DNA of 40,977 nucleotides from a bacterium (GTDB lineage Bacteria > Cyanobacteriota > Vampirovibrionia > Gastranaerophilales > Gastranaerophilaceae). This document shows, piece by piece, positions 32,805 through 39,266 of the stretch. A model generated the notes under the pieces. It did no database searches. It was not told the origin of the DNA and was given only the letters and a program-made list of their open reading frames with translations. Within the stretch, counting starts at the first letter, position 1. Every line of letters starts with the position of its first letter. The translations under genes were made by a program, and so were the position numbers. The DNA is taken from assembly GCA_017405375.1 (NCBI GenBank), contig JAFRAO010000034.1, positions 1-40,977 on the forward strand, read 5' to 3'.

Positions 32805-33458
32805 TTATCTTCCTTCAAAAAACTTTCTAAAATTTTCATTACCATATTGTCCTTTCGTGAGTTCAATCGCCTTTTTGACGGTTGTTCTTGCCGGAAGTTT
32901 CACACTTTCGCAAAACTGTCTTGTGCCAAATTCACAAGCTCCGGTAATTGCGCGGTATGCTCGGATTAGTTCTTTTTTGGTTTTAACATCGGTCAATTTC
33001 CAATCAGCAAAAGGGCTTGTATCTCTGTCTGATAGTTTATAAAGCAGTGATTTCCTTGCGTCTTTTAATGTGCTGCCGTGGGCGAACATATCCTCATCTT
33101 TGGCAAGGTATGCTTGTTGGCAATTTTTAGTATTATACATATCTAAAATCTCAATCTTTGCATAATCACCATGTATTTGCAAAAATTTAAACCAAATACC
33201 ATCAACTTTATAATATGGATGTTGAAGTTCAAAACTGCCGGTGCCGTAGCCGTAGCCGTAGCCGTCGCCGTAGCCGTTGCCGTCGCCGTAGCCGTTGCCG
33301 TCGCCGTAGCCGTTGCCGTTGCCGTTGCCGTAGCCGTTGCCGTCGCCGTAGCCGTCGCCGTTGCCGTGGCCGTCGCCGTAGCCGTCGCCGTTGCCGGTTA
33401 AAAATAACAAACACTCTTTTGGCGTTAGCTTAGAAAGACCAGTTCGTTTTCGCATCAT
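32805..33458 (-). CDS. Gly-rich tandem-repeat protein with conserved C-terminal domain
   Basis: A 217-residue protein. After a short start (MMRKRTGLSKLTPKECLLFL) comes a run of about 54 residues of alternating Gly with Asp, Asn, Tyr or His. A folded C-terminal domain follows (YKVDGIWFKFLQIHGDYAKIEILDM; LTDVKTKKELIRAYRAITGA; KAIELTKGQYGNENFRKFFE). I recall similar Gly/Asp/Tyr runs in phage proteins next to DUF6948-like genes, as here. Function unknown. The ATG at 33458 has AGGAG nine bases upstream; 33455 is possible. Confidence 0.75.
   Translation of the reverse strand: MMRKRTGLSKLTPKECLLFLTGNGDGYGDGHGNGDGYGDGNGYGNGNGNGYGDGNGYGDGNGYGDGYGYGYGTGSFELQHPYYKVDGIWFKFLQIHGDYAKIEILDMYNTKNCQQAYLAKDEDMFAHGSTLKDARKSLLYKLSDRDTSPFADWKLTDVKTKKELIRAYRAITGACEFGTRQFCESVKLPARTTVKKAIELTKGQYGNENFRKFFEGR
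33236..33397 (-). repeat. Hexanucleotide-type Gly-coding repeat array
   Basis: On the plus strand GCCGTA, GCCGTC and GCCGTT units alternate for about 160 bases. On the minus strand they encode Gly alternating with Tyr, Asp and Asn. The array is far more GC-rich than its surroundings and stays in frame throughout. Confidence 0.9.
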
Positions 33459-33717
33459 AAATTTTCGCTCCTTTTTGAACGTCAAGAATTTCAAAATAAC
33501 TTCCCTTAACGATTATTGTCTCAACCATCGGACTTAATCGGATACCGGAATATTTACCGGAAGCTAATTGATGTAAAGATGCAGCCCCCTCATAACGGTT
33601 AATATTCATAGAGTTATGTAATGTTATATAACCTGATTTTAATTCTTTCAGGTAAATTGTTTTTTCTGCTTCGCCGATGAATACTCCGGCTTCACTTCTT
33701 ACGATAATTTTACTCAT
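33430..33717 (-). CDS. DUF6948-like small protein
   Basis: A 95-residue beta-rich protein. The AGVFIGEA start, the central RYEGAASLHQLA and the ending segment before TNW resemble DUF6948 proteins (AGVxxG, WxGAxSL, terminal W) that I know from phages and prophages; the match is partial. The start codon overlaps the stop of an upstream 26-codon gene (ATGA), with AAAGGA upstream. It overlaps the Gly-rich gene by 29 bases. Function unknown. Confidence 0.65.
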   Translation of the reverse strand: MSKIIVRSEAGVFIGEAEKTIYLKELKSGYITLHNSMNINRYEGAASLHQLASGKYSGIRLSPMVETIIVKGSYFEILDVQKGAKIYDAKTNWSF

Positions 33718-33794
33718 TTCTTTTTCCTTTCTAAAATTGCATTAATGCTGTATTTGTTCCAATCACGTTCAAAGATATAATCCCATTCGGTCAT
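33714..33794 (-). CDS. Tiny coupled ORF (26 residues)
   Basis: MTEWDYIFERDWNKYSINAI then LERKKK. GAGAGGAT lies about six bases before the ATG. Start and stop overlap the neighbouring genes in ATGA fashion on both sides, which is hard to explain unless the frame is translated. Function unknown. Confidence 0.5.
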   Translation of the reverse strand: MTEWDYIFERDWNKYSINAILERKKK

Positions 33795-33880
33795 TTACAT
33801 ATCCTCTCAACTAATTCCCAAATAGCCGTCATAATATATGCTACAATCGTTAATACTATTACTACTTGCCAATCAATCAT
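33791..33880 (-). CDS. Tiny membrane peptide (29 residues)
   Basis: MIDWQVVIVLTIVAYIMTAI then WELVERICK: a single hydrophobic helix with a short charged end. It overlaps the stop of the upstream gene by eight bases and the start of the next tiny gene by four. A single-span micro-protein of unknown role. The ribosome binding site is weak, so it may depend on coupling. Confidence 0.5.
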   Translation of the reverse strand: MIDWQVVIVLTIVAYIMTAIWELVERICK

Positions 33881-34073
33881 ATTCTTTGTCCAGCAAATCA
33901 TTATAATAATTGCAATTTGATTCAAAAATACATCCTACAATTTTTTCTTGTTGGCTTGTTTTATACCGTTCATAATCTCTGCGAGCCATTTCACGGTCAA
34001 AACCAAATGATAAACTACCAATAAATACCATTATTGCCAAAGCATATAACATAAATTCTGTAAAGTATTTCAT
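33873..34073 (-). CDS. Small membrane-anchored protein
   Basis: A 66-residue protein with an N-terminal hydrophobic segment (about 6-24; EFMLYALAIMVFIGSLSFGF), then a charged domain with two Cys (GCIFESNCNYYND) that could form a disulphide outside the membrane. It overlaps the upstream gene by one base. No family recognised. Confidence 0.6.
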   Translation of the reverse strand: MKYFTEFMLYALAIMVFIGSLSFGFDREMARRDYERYKTSQQEKIVGCIFESNCNYYNDLLDKEYD

Positions 34074-34435
34074 TATTTCACACTCCCGAAAATTGCCATT
34101 GTGTCGGCGATTGTTTCATTCAGGCTTTTAACCGATTTATCAAATGGGCGTTCCTCATAAACCTTTACAAAAGGGTTATTTTGAGACATAGGCATATTGT
34201 TAAGTTCACAAGCAACAAACTCGGCAAAGTCGTGTAAATCATCACCGGCGTTTTCTATAAATTGCTCAAACAAATCTTCTCGGGCATCTTTTTTCGTTGC
34301 ACGCTTATCATACCAAAATGAATTATTATCAAGCCAATACGGCACGGTATCCTCAACAACATCATTGATTTGGGATAGCAATATTTCCATTGCCTTGGCT
34401 AACCGTTCTTTTCTTTCTGCTAAAATCTTTTCCAT
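34073..34435 (-). CDS. Hypothetical protein behind a structured leader
   Basis: A 120-residue acidic, helical protein (ILAERKERLAKAMEILLSQI; DAREDLFEQFIENAGDDLHD). No family recognised. AAAGGAT precedes the ATG. It is the first gene after the promoter at 34581-34609 and the GC-rich structured leader at 34471-34573, so its expression may be controlled by that RNA. Confidence 0.65.
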   Translation of the reverse strand: MEKILAERKERLAKAMEILLSQINDVVEDTVPYWLDNNSFWYDKRATKKDAREDLFEQFIENAGDDLHDFAEFVACELNNMPMSQNNPFVKVYEERPFDKSVKSLNETIADTMAIFGSVK

Positions 34436-34470
34436 TTTAATTATCCTTTCTTTTGTTTTTTTTTGCTTTC

Positions 34471-34573
34471 CGGTATCGGTTAAGTGCCGTAGCGATTGCC
34501 GGTAGCCGGAGGGCTGGTGGCTTTACAGAGCCTTTACTGATACCGCATTTTTAAGCCTTGCGGCTATGGCTTA
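34471..34573 (-). ncRNA. GC-rich structured leader RNA
   Basis: ACTGATACCG read as plus-strand 34536-34545 pairs with CGGTATCGGT (34471-34480): ten base pairs with one G-U. It encloses GGCT/AGCC (34519-34522 with 34529-34532) and CCGG-TAG-CCGG (34499-34509). A separate TAAGCC/GGCTTA hairpin (34552-34557 with 34568-34573) lies at the 5' end on the minus strand. The region is conspicuously GC-rich for this genome, has no long open frame and lies between a promoter and the gene at 34435. Possible riboswitch, attenuator or small RNA; no class recognised. Confidence 0.45.
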
Positions 34574-34580
34574 TGTATTA

Positions 34581-34609
34581 TATATATATCATTTATTTTG
34601 CTATGTCAA
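34581..34609 (-). promoter_or_regulatory. Strong sigma70-like promoter
   Basis: TTGACA (34604-34609) and TATATA (34581-34586) are 17 bases apart on the minus strand. The -35 lies inside the 3' end of the XRE gene, so transcription restarts here for the genes below 34435. Confidence 0.7.
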
Positions 34610-34814
34610 TATATTTTTTTATATTTTTTGGATTTTTTTTCAAATATTCAATTAAATCAACAAGATAGTCTATATTTTTTTCTATTTCAGCATATCTCGG
34701 AGATGTTTTCCCCTGCTCCCAATTATAAACTGATTTATCATTACTTCCGATAATCTTTGCGAAAGTTCTAACATTTAACCCCGTTTTATATCTGCGTTCT
34801 CTGTAACTATTCAT
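34593..34814 (-). CDS. XRE-family DNA-binding regulator
   Basis: A 73-residue protein with a helix-turn-helix: NVRTFAKIIGSNDKSVYNWE then QGKTSPRYAEI, as in Cro/CI-type folds but with no cleavage domain. A helical C-terminus follows (LVDLIEYLKKNPKNIKKYI). The ATG at 34814 has AAGGA ten bases upstream; ATGs at 34820, 34823 and 34832 are alternatives. It overlaps the MazG-like gene. Probably controls middle genes; the promoter at 34581-34609 starts inside its own coding region. It is the clearest transcription-factor candidate in the genome. Confidence 0.75.
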   Translation of the reverse strand: MNSYRERRYKTGLNVRTFAKIIGSNDKSVYNWEQGKTSPRYAEIEKNIDYLVDLIEYLKKNPKNIKKYIDIAK

Positions 34815-35142
34815 TTCCATCATTTCCTTCATGTTTATAGGTCTTGCCGTTCCATACCCATTTTCTTTTTAAGTTTACGTTCCATTTACGATTAACTTCT
34901 TTTTCAGGGAATACTCCCATATCATATACATAATTGCTTGCTACCGCTCTTGCTGTCTTTGGAAACCATCTATAAAGACCACCACATACAATTATAATGT
35001 CGGCAAGTTCTTTAATAGCTTGTTGTTCGTTCTCGCAATTTTCAAATTCTGCAATTTCTTCTTCTAACTTCCAAAACTGGCTCTCCGGTGTGGCATTCGG
35101 GAATAATTCCTTGTGCGATTCTGCAATTTCTTCAATATTCAT
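34807..35142 (-). CDS. MazG-like nucleotide pyrophosphohydrolase
   Basis: A 111-residue protein with the MazG-type metal-binding pattern: FWKLEEEIAEFE followed by KELADIIIVCGGLYRWF. These enzymes hydrolyse (d)NTPs to monophosphates and may lower (p)ppGpp signalling or clear unusual nucleotides. The ATG at 35142 has GAGGT at five bases. A start at 35154 would be coupled (ATGA) to the small upstream gene. The length matches the short phage versions. Confidence 0.75.
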   Translation of the reverse strand: MNIEEIAESHKELFPNATPESQFWKLEEEIAEFENCENEQQAIKELADIIIVCGGLYRWFPKTARAVASNYVYDMGVFPEKEVNRKWNVNLKRKWVWNGKTYKHEGNDGNE

Positions 35143-35150
35143 TTTATACC

Positions 35151-35285
35151 TCATAAATAAATTGTTCTGTATGTATTTTTTTTATAATCTGGCACAATTT
35201 TTTTTGCACCTTTTTTTATATTTTTAATTATTGCATTTGTTTTTTTACTTTTCGTTATTTCATCTTCCTTTCCTTGATTTAACAT
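35151..35285 (-). CDS. Small Lys-rich protein (44 residues)
   Basis: MLNQGKEDEITKSKKTNAII, continuing with KNIKKGAKKIVPDYKKNTY. A very basic peptide. Its ATG overlaps the stop of the DnaA-like gene, with GGAAA upstream, and its TGA overlaps an ATG of the MazG-like frame, so it fills the gap between those genes precisely. It may bind nucleic acid. Function unknown. Confidence 0.55.
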   Translation of the reverse strand: MLNQGKEDEITKSKKTNAIIKNIKKGAKKIVPDYKKNTYRTIYL

Positions 35286-35611
35286 GCTTTTAATTTCCAA
35301 ATATAATAACTTTTTTCTTGTTCCTTTTTTTCTTTTTCTTCATCATAAAGCAAGTAAATATTATATATCCTTACCGCTTCTTGCCAAAGGTTAGCATCAT
35401 TATTAACTCTTGTTATTCCAACACTAACAGATGCGTGATTACGGTCTAATTTTTTGCTAATTTGAATAACGGATTTATTATCCATGTATAAGACTTTGTA
35501 TAATATCATTCTTGCTTTGGATACAATTACAGTTCTATCACGTGATAACAGTTTTTCTTTATCAATACCGCTTTCTTTTGAAACTATATCAATTATTAAA
35601 TCCATACTCAT
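35279..35611 (-). CDS. Stand-alone DnaA domain IV-like DNA-binding protein
   Basis: A 110-residue protein. Residues about 10-75 match the C-terminal DNA-binding domain of DnaA: ESGIDKEKLLSRDRTVIVSK, then KARMILYKVLY, ISKKLDRNHASVSVGITRV (DnaA has RDHTTVxxA at this place). There is no AAA+ domain. The remainder is a charged helix. It may bind DnaA boxes or control replication or transcription. GAGGAT nine bases before the ATG at 35611. It overlaps the HNH gene by 23 bases. Confidence 0.75.
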   Translation of the reverse strand: MSMDLIIDIVSKESGIDKEKLLSRDRTVIVSKARMILYKVLYMDNKSVIQISKKLDRNHASVSVGITRVNNDANLWQEAVRIYNIYLLYDEEKEKKEQEKSYYIWKLKAC

Positions 35612-35984
35612 TGATTTTATCCTCTAAAAATATCCTATTCGGCTTAAATATTTCGTGCCGGTTATTGATAATTTCCTCAATATCCTCTGGTGTCGCTATC
35701 TTGTTAAGAATACATAACTCTTTTAAGCGGTTTATTAACTCTACTGACGGATTAGAATGAACTTGATGTATATGGCAACCATAACACAAACTCACTCCGT
35801 TTCGTAAATCCCACCTATACTTTGATGATTGATTTCGGGTAACAATCCAATGATGAGCTTGTAAATGTTTAATATCATTCACATATCCACCGCATAAGAT
35901 ACATTTATTATCCCTTTGGCGGATTTTTAGCGACCATAATTCATCTAACTTTTTTATTAACTTCGGAAGCGGTGTTTTTTTCAT
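35589..35984 (-). CDS. HNH endonuclease / NinG-like recombination nuclease
   Basis: A 131-residue protein with a zinc-binding HNH layout: CILCGG near residue 29, HLQAHHWIVTRNQSSKYRWD, and SLCYGCHIHQVH. The basic N-terminus (PLPKLIKKLDELWSLKIRQRD) recalls NinG/Rap-type nucleases acting on recombination junctions. It lies close to the NinB-like, ERF and SSB-like genes, which supports a role in phage recombination. GGAA box six bases upstream. Confidence 0.8.
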   Translation of the reverse strand: MKKTPLPKLIKKLDELWSLKIRQRDNKCILCGGYVNDIKHLQAHHWIVTRNQSSKYRWDLRNGVSLCYGCHIHQVHSNPSVELINRLKELCILNKIATPEDIEEIINNRHEIFKPNRIFLEDKINEYGFNN

Positions 35985-36002
35985 CTTAAATTCCTTTCCA
36001 AA

Positions 36003-36677
36003 TCATAGCCCTGCATAACCATTTGGTAAATTATTTTCTATTATAAACTTTTCCCTTGCTTTTAGTGCATCTTCTAATGTTTTATAATATTTATTAAAAA
36101 CTGTCTTGTTGTTTAAACAAATACGGCTTCTATACCTTTTTATTTTTTTACAATAACATACTCCATAAGAATTAGATTTCGGTCTTCTATTTGCCGATTG
36201 CACAGCTTTGCTTGTCCACCTACAATTTTCAGGACAATAATTACCATCATTATCTATTCTATCTAACGTTAAATTTTCATTATATCCATTATTAGATGCC
36301 CAAACATAAAAATTTTTAAAATCATTTTTCCAATTATCACATACGGATATACTTCTTCCACCATAGACATCATACTTTATGTTTTTTGTATTATAACATC
36401 TTTGAAGCATACCATAGTATATTTGATAAATTCTGCTTTTATACAATCCGTGTTTTTTATTATTTTCTTTACTCTTTTCAGATACTAAACATCCGCAAGA
36501 CTTAACACCGCCGTAAATTAACATATCTTTTCTAACAATTTTTTGTTTTCCACAATCGCACAAACAAACATAATATTCTTTATTAGCTCCATTTGGTTGC
36601 TTGTGATAGTGACTAAAAGATAATACGGTTAATTTATTGTATTTATTTCCTATTATATTTTCACAATCTTTTCTCAT
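36003..36677 (-). CDS. AP2/HNH-type phage homing endonuclease
   Basis: A 224-residue protein. An N-terminal zinc-ribbon part (YVCLCDCGKQKIVRK, SCGC) is followed by the motif YQIYYGMLQRCYNTKNIKYDVYGGRSISVCDNW in sections. Then come LTLDRIDNDGNYCPENCRW (the HNH-like core) and an AP2-like C-terminus (YRSRICLNNKTVFNKYYKTL). Such genes spread as free-standing homing nucleases. The ATG at 36677 is preferred; a TTG at 36695 is possible. A large imperfect hairpin lies just upstream (36701-36751). Confidence 0.8.
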   Translation of the reverse strand: MRKDCENIIGNKYNKLTVLSFSHYHKQPNGANKEYYVCLCDCGKQKIVRKDMLIYGGVKSCGCLVSEKSKENNKKHGLYKSRIYQIYYGMLQRCYNTKNIKYDVYGGRSISVCDNWKNDFKNFYVWASNNGYNENLTLDRIDNDGNYCPENCRWTSKAVQSANRRPKSNSYGVCYCKKIKRYRSRICLNNKTVFNKYYKTLEDALKAREKFIIENNLPNGYAGL

Positions 36678-36700
36678 TTTGCTTTTCCCATACAAAAAGG

Positions 36701-36751
36701 TGAGGATATAGGTGGGAAAACTATCTTTTTAGATAAACCTACAGAGCCTCA
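36701..36751. repeat. Large imperfect inverted repeat upstream of the AP2/HNH gene
   Basis: TGAGG, TAGG and TATCT (from 36701) pair in order with AGATA, CCTA and CCTCA (to 36751), giving a long interrupted stem with a TTTT loop. It occupies most of the gap between the NinB-like and AP2/HNH genes. It could be a terminator for the upstream operon or a mark of the nuclease insertion. Confidence 0.4.
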
Positions 36752-36773
36752 TAAATAAAATTTGTTTTCCCTA

Positions 36774-37208
36774 TTAAATAATAGCATTTTTAGATAAAAT
36801 GTCAACACCATATTTTTTAATTAAATACGATTCCGGTAATTCTTTCGGTATAAACTCGCCATGCGTTCTTTCCTGCCAAAATTGAGTAACCTTAGTCGTA
36901 TAATCGCAAAACTCGTGTATATCCATTTTCGTTGTCGTCTTTAATCCCCATATCGTTTTATTGACTTCGTGTATTAACTCCGCATTGTAGGGAATGTTAA
37001 ACTCGCCATAAGTACAACCTGCATCATTAAGACACTCTGCAATCCAACCGTTTAAGAGCCAATAGTATGCGTTGGCGTCGTTACTCCGTTTATTCTTAAA
37101 CTCGGTAACTTCAACATTTACTTCCTTGCCAGCGGAGAGCATTACACTCGCTTGATTGTATAATGCTCTGAATACTGGTTTAAGCTCTTTTTCGGTGGAT
37201 ATTTTCAT
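36774..37208 (-). CDS. NinB-like recombination protein
   Basis: A 144-residue protein with FKNKRSNDANAYYWLLNGWI and TTTKMDIHEFCDYTTKVTQF, resembling NinB/Orf family proteins that bind single-stranded DNA and load recombinase. Neighbouring SSB-like, ERF and HNH genes support this. It abuts the SSB-like gene with a one-base overlap. Identification is from pattern memory and is moderate. Confidence 0.7.
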   Translation of the reverse strand: MKISTEKELKPVFRALYNQASVMLSAGKEVNVEVTEFKNKRSNDANAYYWLLNGWIAECLNDAGCTYGEFNIPYNAELIHEVNKTIWGLKTTTKMDIHEFCDYTTKVTQFWQERTHGEFIPKELPESYLIKKYGVDILSKNAII

Positions 37209-37549
37209 TAAAAGCCTATATCCTCATCAATAAAAGATTCGTTAGCGTCTGTCTTTGGTAAATCAGGCTTAACCGTTCCTGTGGTTAGTTTCTTCATTTC
37301 CTGACGGATTTTCTCACGCTCTGCTTTTAGTGCCTGATAAGCGTTTTCTGCAACACTTGACAGTTTAAGTAAATCACACTCATCAAAGAAGTTAATATAT
37401 GTTGTCTTATACTTATCGGCATCACAAGTTGCATTTATGTTTTTCTCTGTGAATGCCAAACTAATTGACTGGTATTCTTTACCTGTCTTTTTACTTTTCT
37501 TGTCCTCAATAATTACCTTGAACGGATAATCGTTTTTTACTATTTTCAT
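37208..37549 (-). CDS. SSB-like single-stranded DNA-binding protein
   Basis: A 113-residue protein with a beta-rich N-terminal domain (YPFKVIIEDKKSKKTGKEYQ, KYKTTYINFFDECDLLKL). The linker leads to the acidic tip FIDEDIGF, as in bacterial SSB tails that recruit partners. It would protect single strands during replication and ERF-dependent annealing. The domain assignment is inferred mainly from the tail and neighbours. Confidence 0.6.
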   Translation of the reverse strand: MKIVKNDYPFKVIIEDKKSKKTGKEYQSISLAFTEKNINATCDADKYKTTYINFFDECDLLKLSSVAENAYQALKAEREKIRQEMKKLTTGTVKPDLPKTDANESFIDEDIGF

Positions 37550-37550
37550 T

Positions 37551-38153
37551 TTATTTATCCTTTTTGCAAATTAATTTTAATATAGGCTTCCATACTTTCC
37601 AAAAATCCAATGCTTGCTGACCGTCCATTTTTTCTATTTCAGAATCACGGAATTTAAACCAAGCTGTTTTAGAATGGTATTGACAACCAATTTTCATATG
37701 GTTTGTGGTGATGGTTATATTATAGACTTGCCCCATTATATTACAAACATCGCCTTTCTTTTGGATTTCATCGCCGTAAACCTCAGCATTGCCGTAAACC
37801 TTAGCATCGCCGTAAACCTTAGCATCGCCGTAAACCTCAGCATTGCCGTAAATCCAAGCATCGCCGTAAACCTCAGCATTGCCGTAAACCTTAGCATCGC
37901 CGTAAACCTTAGCATCGCCGTAAACCTTAGCATCGCCGTAAACCTCAGCATTGCCGTAAACCTTAGCATCGCCGTAAACCTTAGCATTGCCGTAAATCCA
38001 AGCATCGCCGGTCAAATTTTTTTCTTTTTCAATATATCCGCCTAATTCACCTATTTTTATATTTTTCAGCTCTTTTATACACTCAATACGGAAAAGCTCA
38101 TGTCCAAAAAAATCAATGCTTAAATCTTTTCTCAATTTATAATATTTCGCCAT
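37551..38153 (-). CDS. Beta-helix hexapeptide-repeat protein
   Basis: A 200-residue protein with an N-terminal domain (MAKYYKLRKDLSIDFFGHEL, KIGELGGYIEKEKNLTGDAW). Thirteen hexapeptides of the form G(D/N)A(K/E/W)(V/I)Y follow (about residues 48-126), predicted to form a left-handed beta helix, then a C-terminal globular domain (CQYHSKTAWFKFRDSEIEKM). Such proteins are widespread in phages with unknown function. The repeat is near-identical at the DNA level. Confidence 0.8.
   Translation of the reverse strand: MAKYYKLRKDLSIDFFGHELFRIECIKELKNIKIGELGGYIEKEKNLTGDAWIYGNAKVYGDAKVYGNAEVYGDAKVYGDAKVYGDAKVYGNAEVYGDAWIYGNAEVYGDAKVYGDAKVYGNAEVYGDEIQKKGDVCNIMGQVYNITITTNHMKIGCQYHSKTAWFKFRDSEIEKMDGQQALDFWKVWKPILKLICKKDK
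37775..38010 (-). repeat. Thirteen tandem 18-base units in the beta-helix gene
   Basis: Units of GCCGTAAACCTNAGCATY (plus strand) repeat 13 times. Their codons differ little, so copy number can change by recombination while keeping the frame. Two units encode Trp-Ile instead of Lys/Glu-Val and may be interior markers. Confidence 0.9.
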
Positions 38154-38155
38154 TT

Positions 38156-38635
38156 CTACCTCACTTGTAAATTTTTGTTTTCAACCAAGCAAGCACCTGC
38201 AATTTGAGCACCTGCCAATAAATCAGCTTTAATTTTAGCCTTATCAACTTCCTCTTTAACACGCATATAATCCTTATTATAAAAATCATCATCAACCTTA
38301 ACTTGTGTGCTTTTACGATAACTCAACGAGAATGTGCCGGCATCAAGTTTTTCTTTTCCTGTTTTATCAAATAAACTCTTAATAGACTTTTCAAGGCTTT
38401 CAATACGCTTTTCCTCTTGTTTTTTACGCTCGGTCAAGCGGTTAATCTCTTCCTTTAAGGATTCTATTCGGGCTTGTTTATTGGCTCGTATCTTACATAA
38501 TGTTTCAATTCCACACGATAAAACCGATTGAAGGTCTTGATAAGCCCCATCATAATCTTCACTGACTTCGCCTGTTTCCCAATCAATACAATCGTCAAGT
38601 CTTTTTTCTGCATTTAATACTTCCTCATATATCAT
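38156..38635 (-). CDS. Siphovirus Gp157-family protein
   Basis: A 159-residue protein of the Gp157 family. Visible features are a helical start (LDDCIDWETGEVSEDYDGAY), a long coiled coil (KEEINRLTERKKQEEKRIES) and the GKEKLDAGTFSLSYRKSTQV beta segment. The family was linked to phage resistance in Streptococcus, but its mechanism is unsettled. It lies next to ERF as in many phages. Four-base overlap with erf. Confidence 0.85.
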   Translation of the reverse strand: MIYEEVLNAEKRLDDCIDWETGEVSEDYDGAYQDLQSVLSCGIETLCKIRANKQARIESLKEEINRLTERKKQEEKRIESLEKSIKSLFDKTGKEKLDAGTFSLSYRKSTQVKVDDDFYNKDYMRVKEEVDKAKIKADLLAGAQIAGACLVENKNLQVR

Positions 38636-39204
38636 CTTACTTCAACTCCCATTTCCGGGTTGTTTAATTTAAGTTTCATATCGCCCGACACTTTATTAAG
38701 TGCTTCGTATTCTTTTGTTCCCTTTGGAAACTTCACAACCCATTTATAGTATAATGCACCCAGCGCCTTTACACTTTGGGCTGAACGAATAGCAGTGTCA
38801 AAATCTTCTAATGTAGATAAATCATCAAAAGTCTTTGTCTTACCACTCGCAAGATTTCCGTCATCATCTTCGGTTTCAATATTCAATAACGGAAGTATTG
38901 AGTATCTTCTAGCATAGGTAACGGCTGAACCTAACTTTTGCATATCAGGTGTTGCTGTCAATAAATCCATATCTGATTCCAACTTTTCGCCTGTTTCAAT
39001 ATGTATCAAATCAGTGTGTAAATGGTCGTGCTGAACGGTCTGAATTAAGATAAAACCATTATCACGAATCTTCCCCTTTACTTCTTCAAAAATACTATTC
39101 AAATCAGCATACTTTGACTTAAAATAAGGATTATCCTCTTTTTTGATAATCGTATTTATGCTGTCTTGTAGGTTAGCTAACGCTTGTAAAAATTTTTTAT
39201 TCAT
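38632..39204 (-). CDS. erf: ERF-family single-strand annealing protein
   Basis: A 190-residue recombinase of the ERF type: NPYFKSKYADLNSIFEEVKG, ILIQTVQHDHLHTDLIHIET and QKLGSAVTYARRYSILPLLN with GYARRY-like core. It anneals complementary single strands and can circularise or concatemerise phage DNA. It starts the operon behind the promoter at 39238-39266. AGAAGGG lies eight bases before the ATG. Confidence 0.9.
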   Translation of the reverse strand: MNKKFLQALANLQDSINTIIKKEDNPYFKSKYADLNSIFEEVKGKIRDNGFILIQTVQHDHLHTDLIHIETGEKLESDMDLLTATPDMQKLGSAVTYARRYSILPLLNIETEDDDGNLASGKTKTFDDLSTLEDFDTAIRSAQSVKALGALYYKWVVKFPKGTKEYEALNKVSGDMKLKLNNPEMGVEVR

Positions 39205-39237
39205 ATTATTTCCCTTCTAAAATGTTATTACGTTCTC

Positions 39238-39266
39238 TTTATATACTATTTTTTTTGATATGTCAA
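39238..39266 (-). promoter_or_regulatory. Consensus promoter before erf
   Basis: TTGACA (39261-39266) and TATAAA (39238-39243) are exactly 17 bases apart on the minus strand. The -35 overlaps the stop of the preceding gene. It drives erf and the recombination genes. Confidence 0.75.

Noticed and set aside
33171..33433. Three further open frames (Ala-Val, Arg-Ser and Arg-Leu-rich) over the GCCGTN array
   Set aside because: Shadows of the hexanucleotide repeat in the Gly-rich gene; no start context and extreme low complexity.
34471..34573. Possible tRNA in the GC-rich leader
   Set aside because: No cloverleaf with a TTC-type T loop or a 7-bp acceptor stem in correct spacing; no tRNA gene was found elsewhere in the window.
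37614..38045. Long plus-strand ORF of repeated AVNLSI units
   Set aside because: Antisense reading of the beta-helix hexapeptide array; its openness follows from the repeat period of 18 bases.
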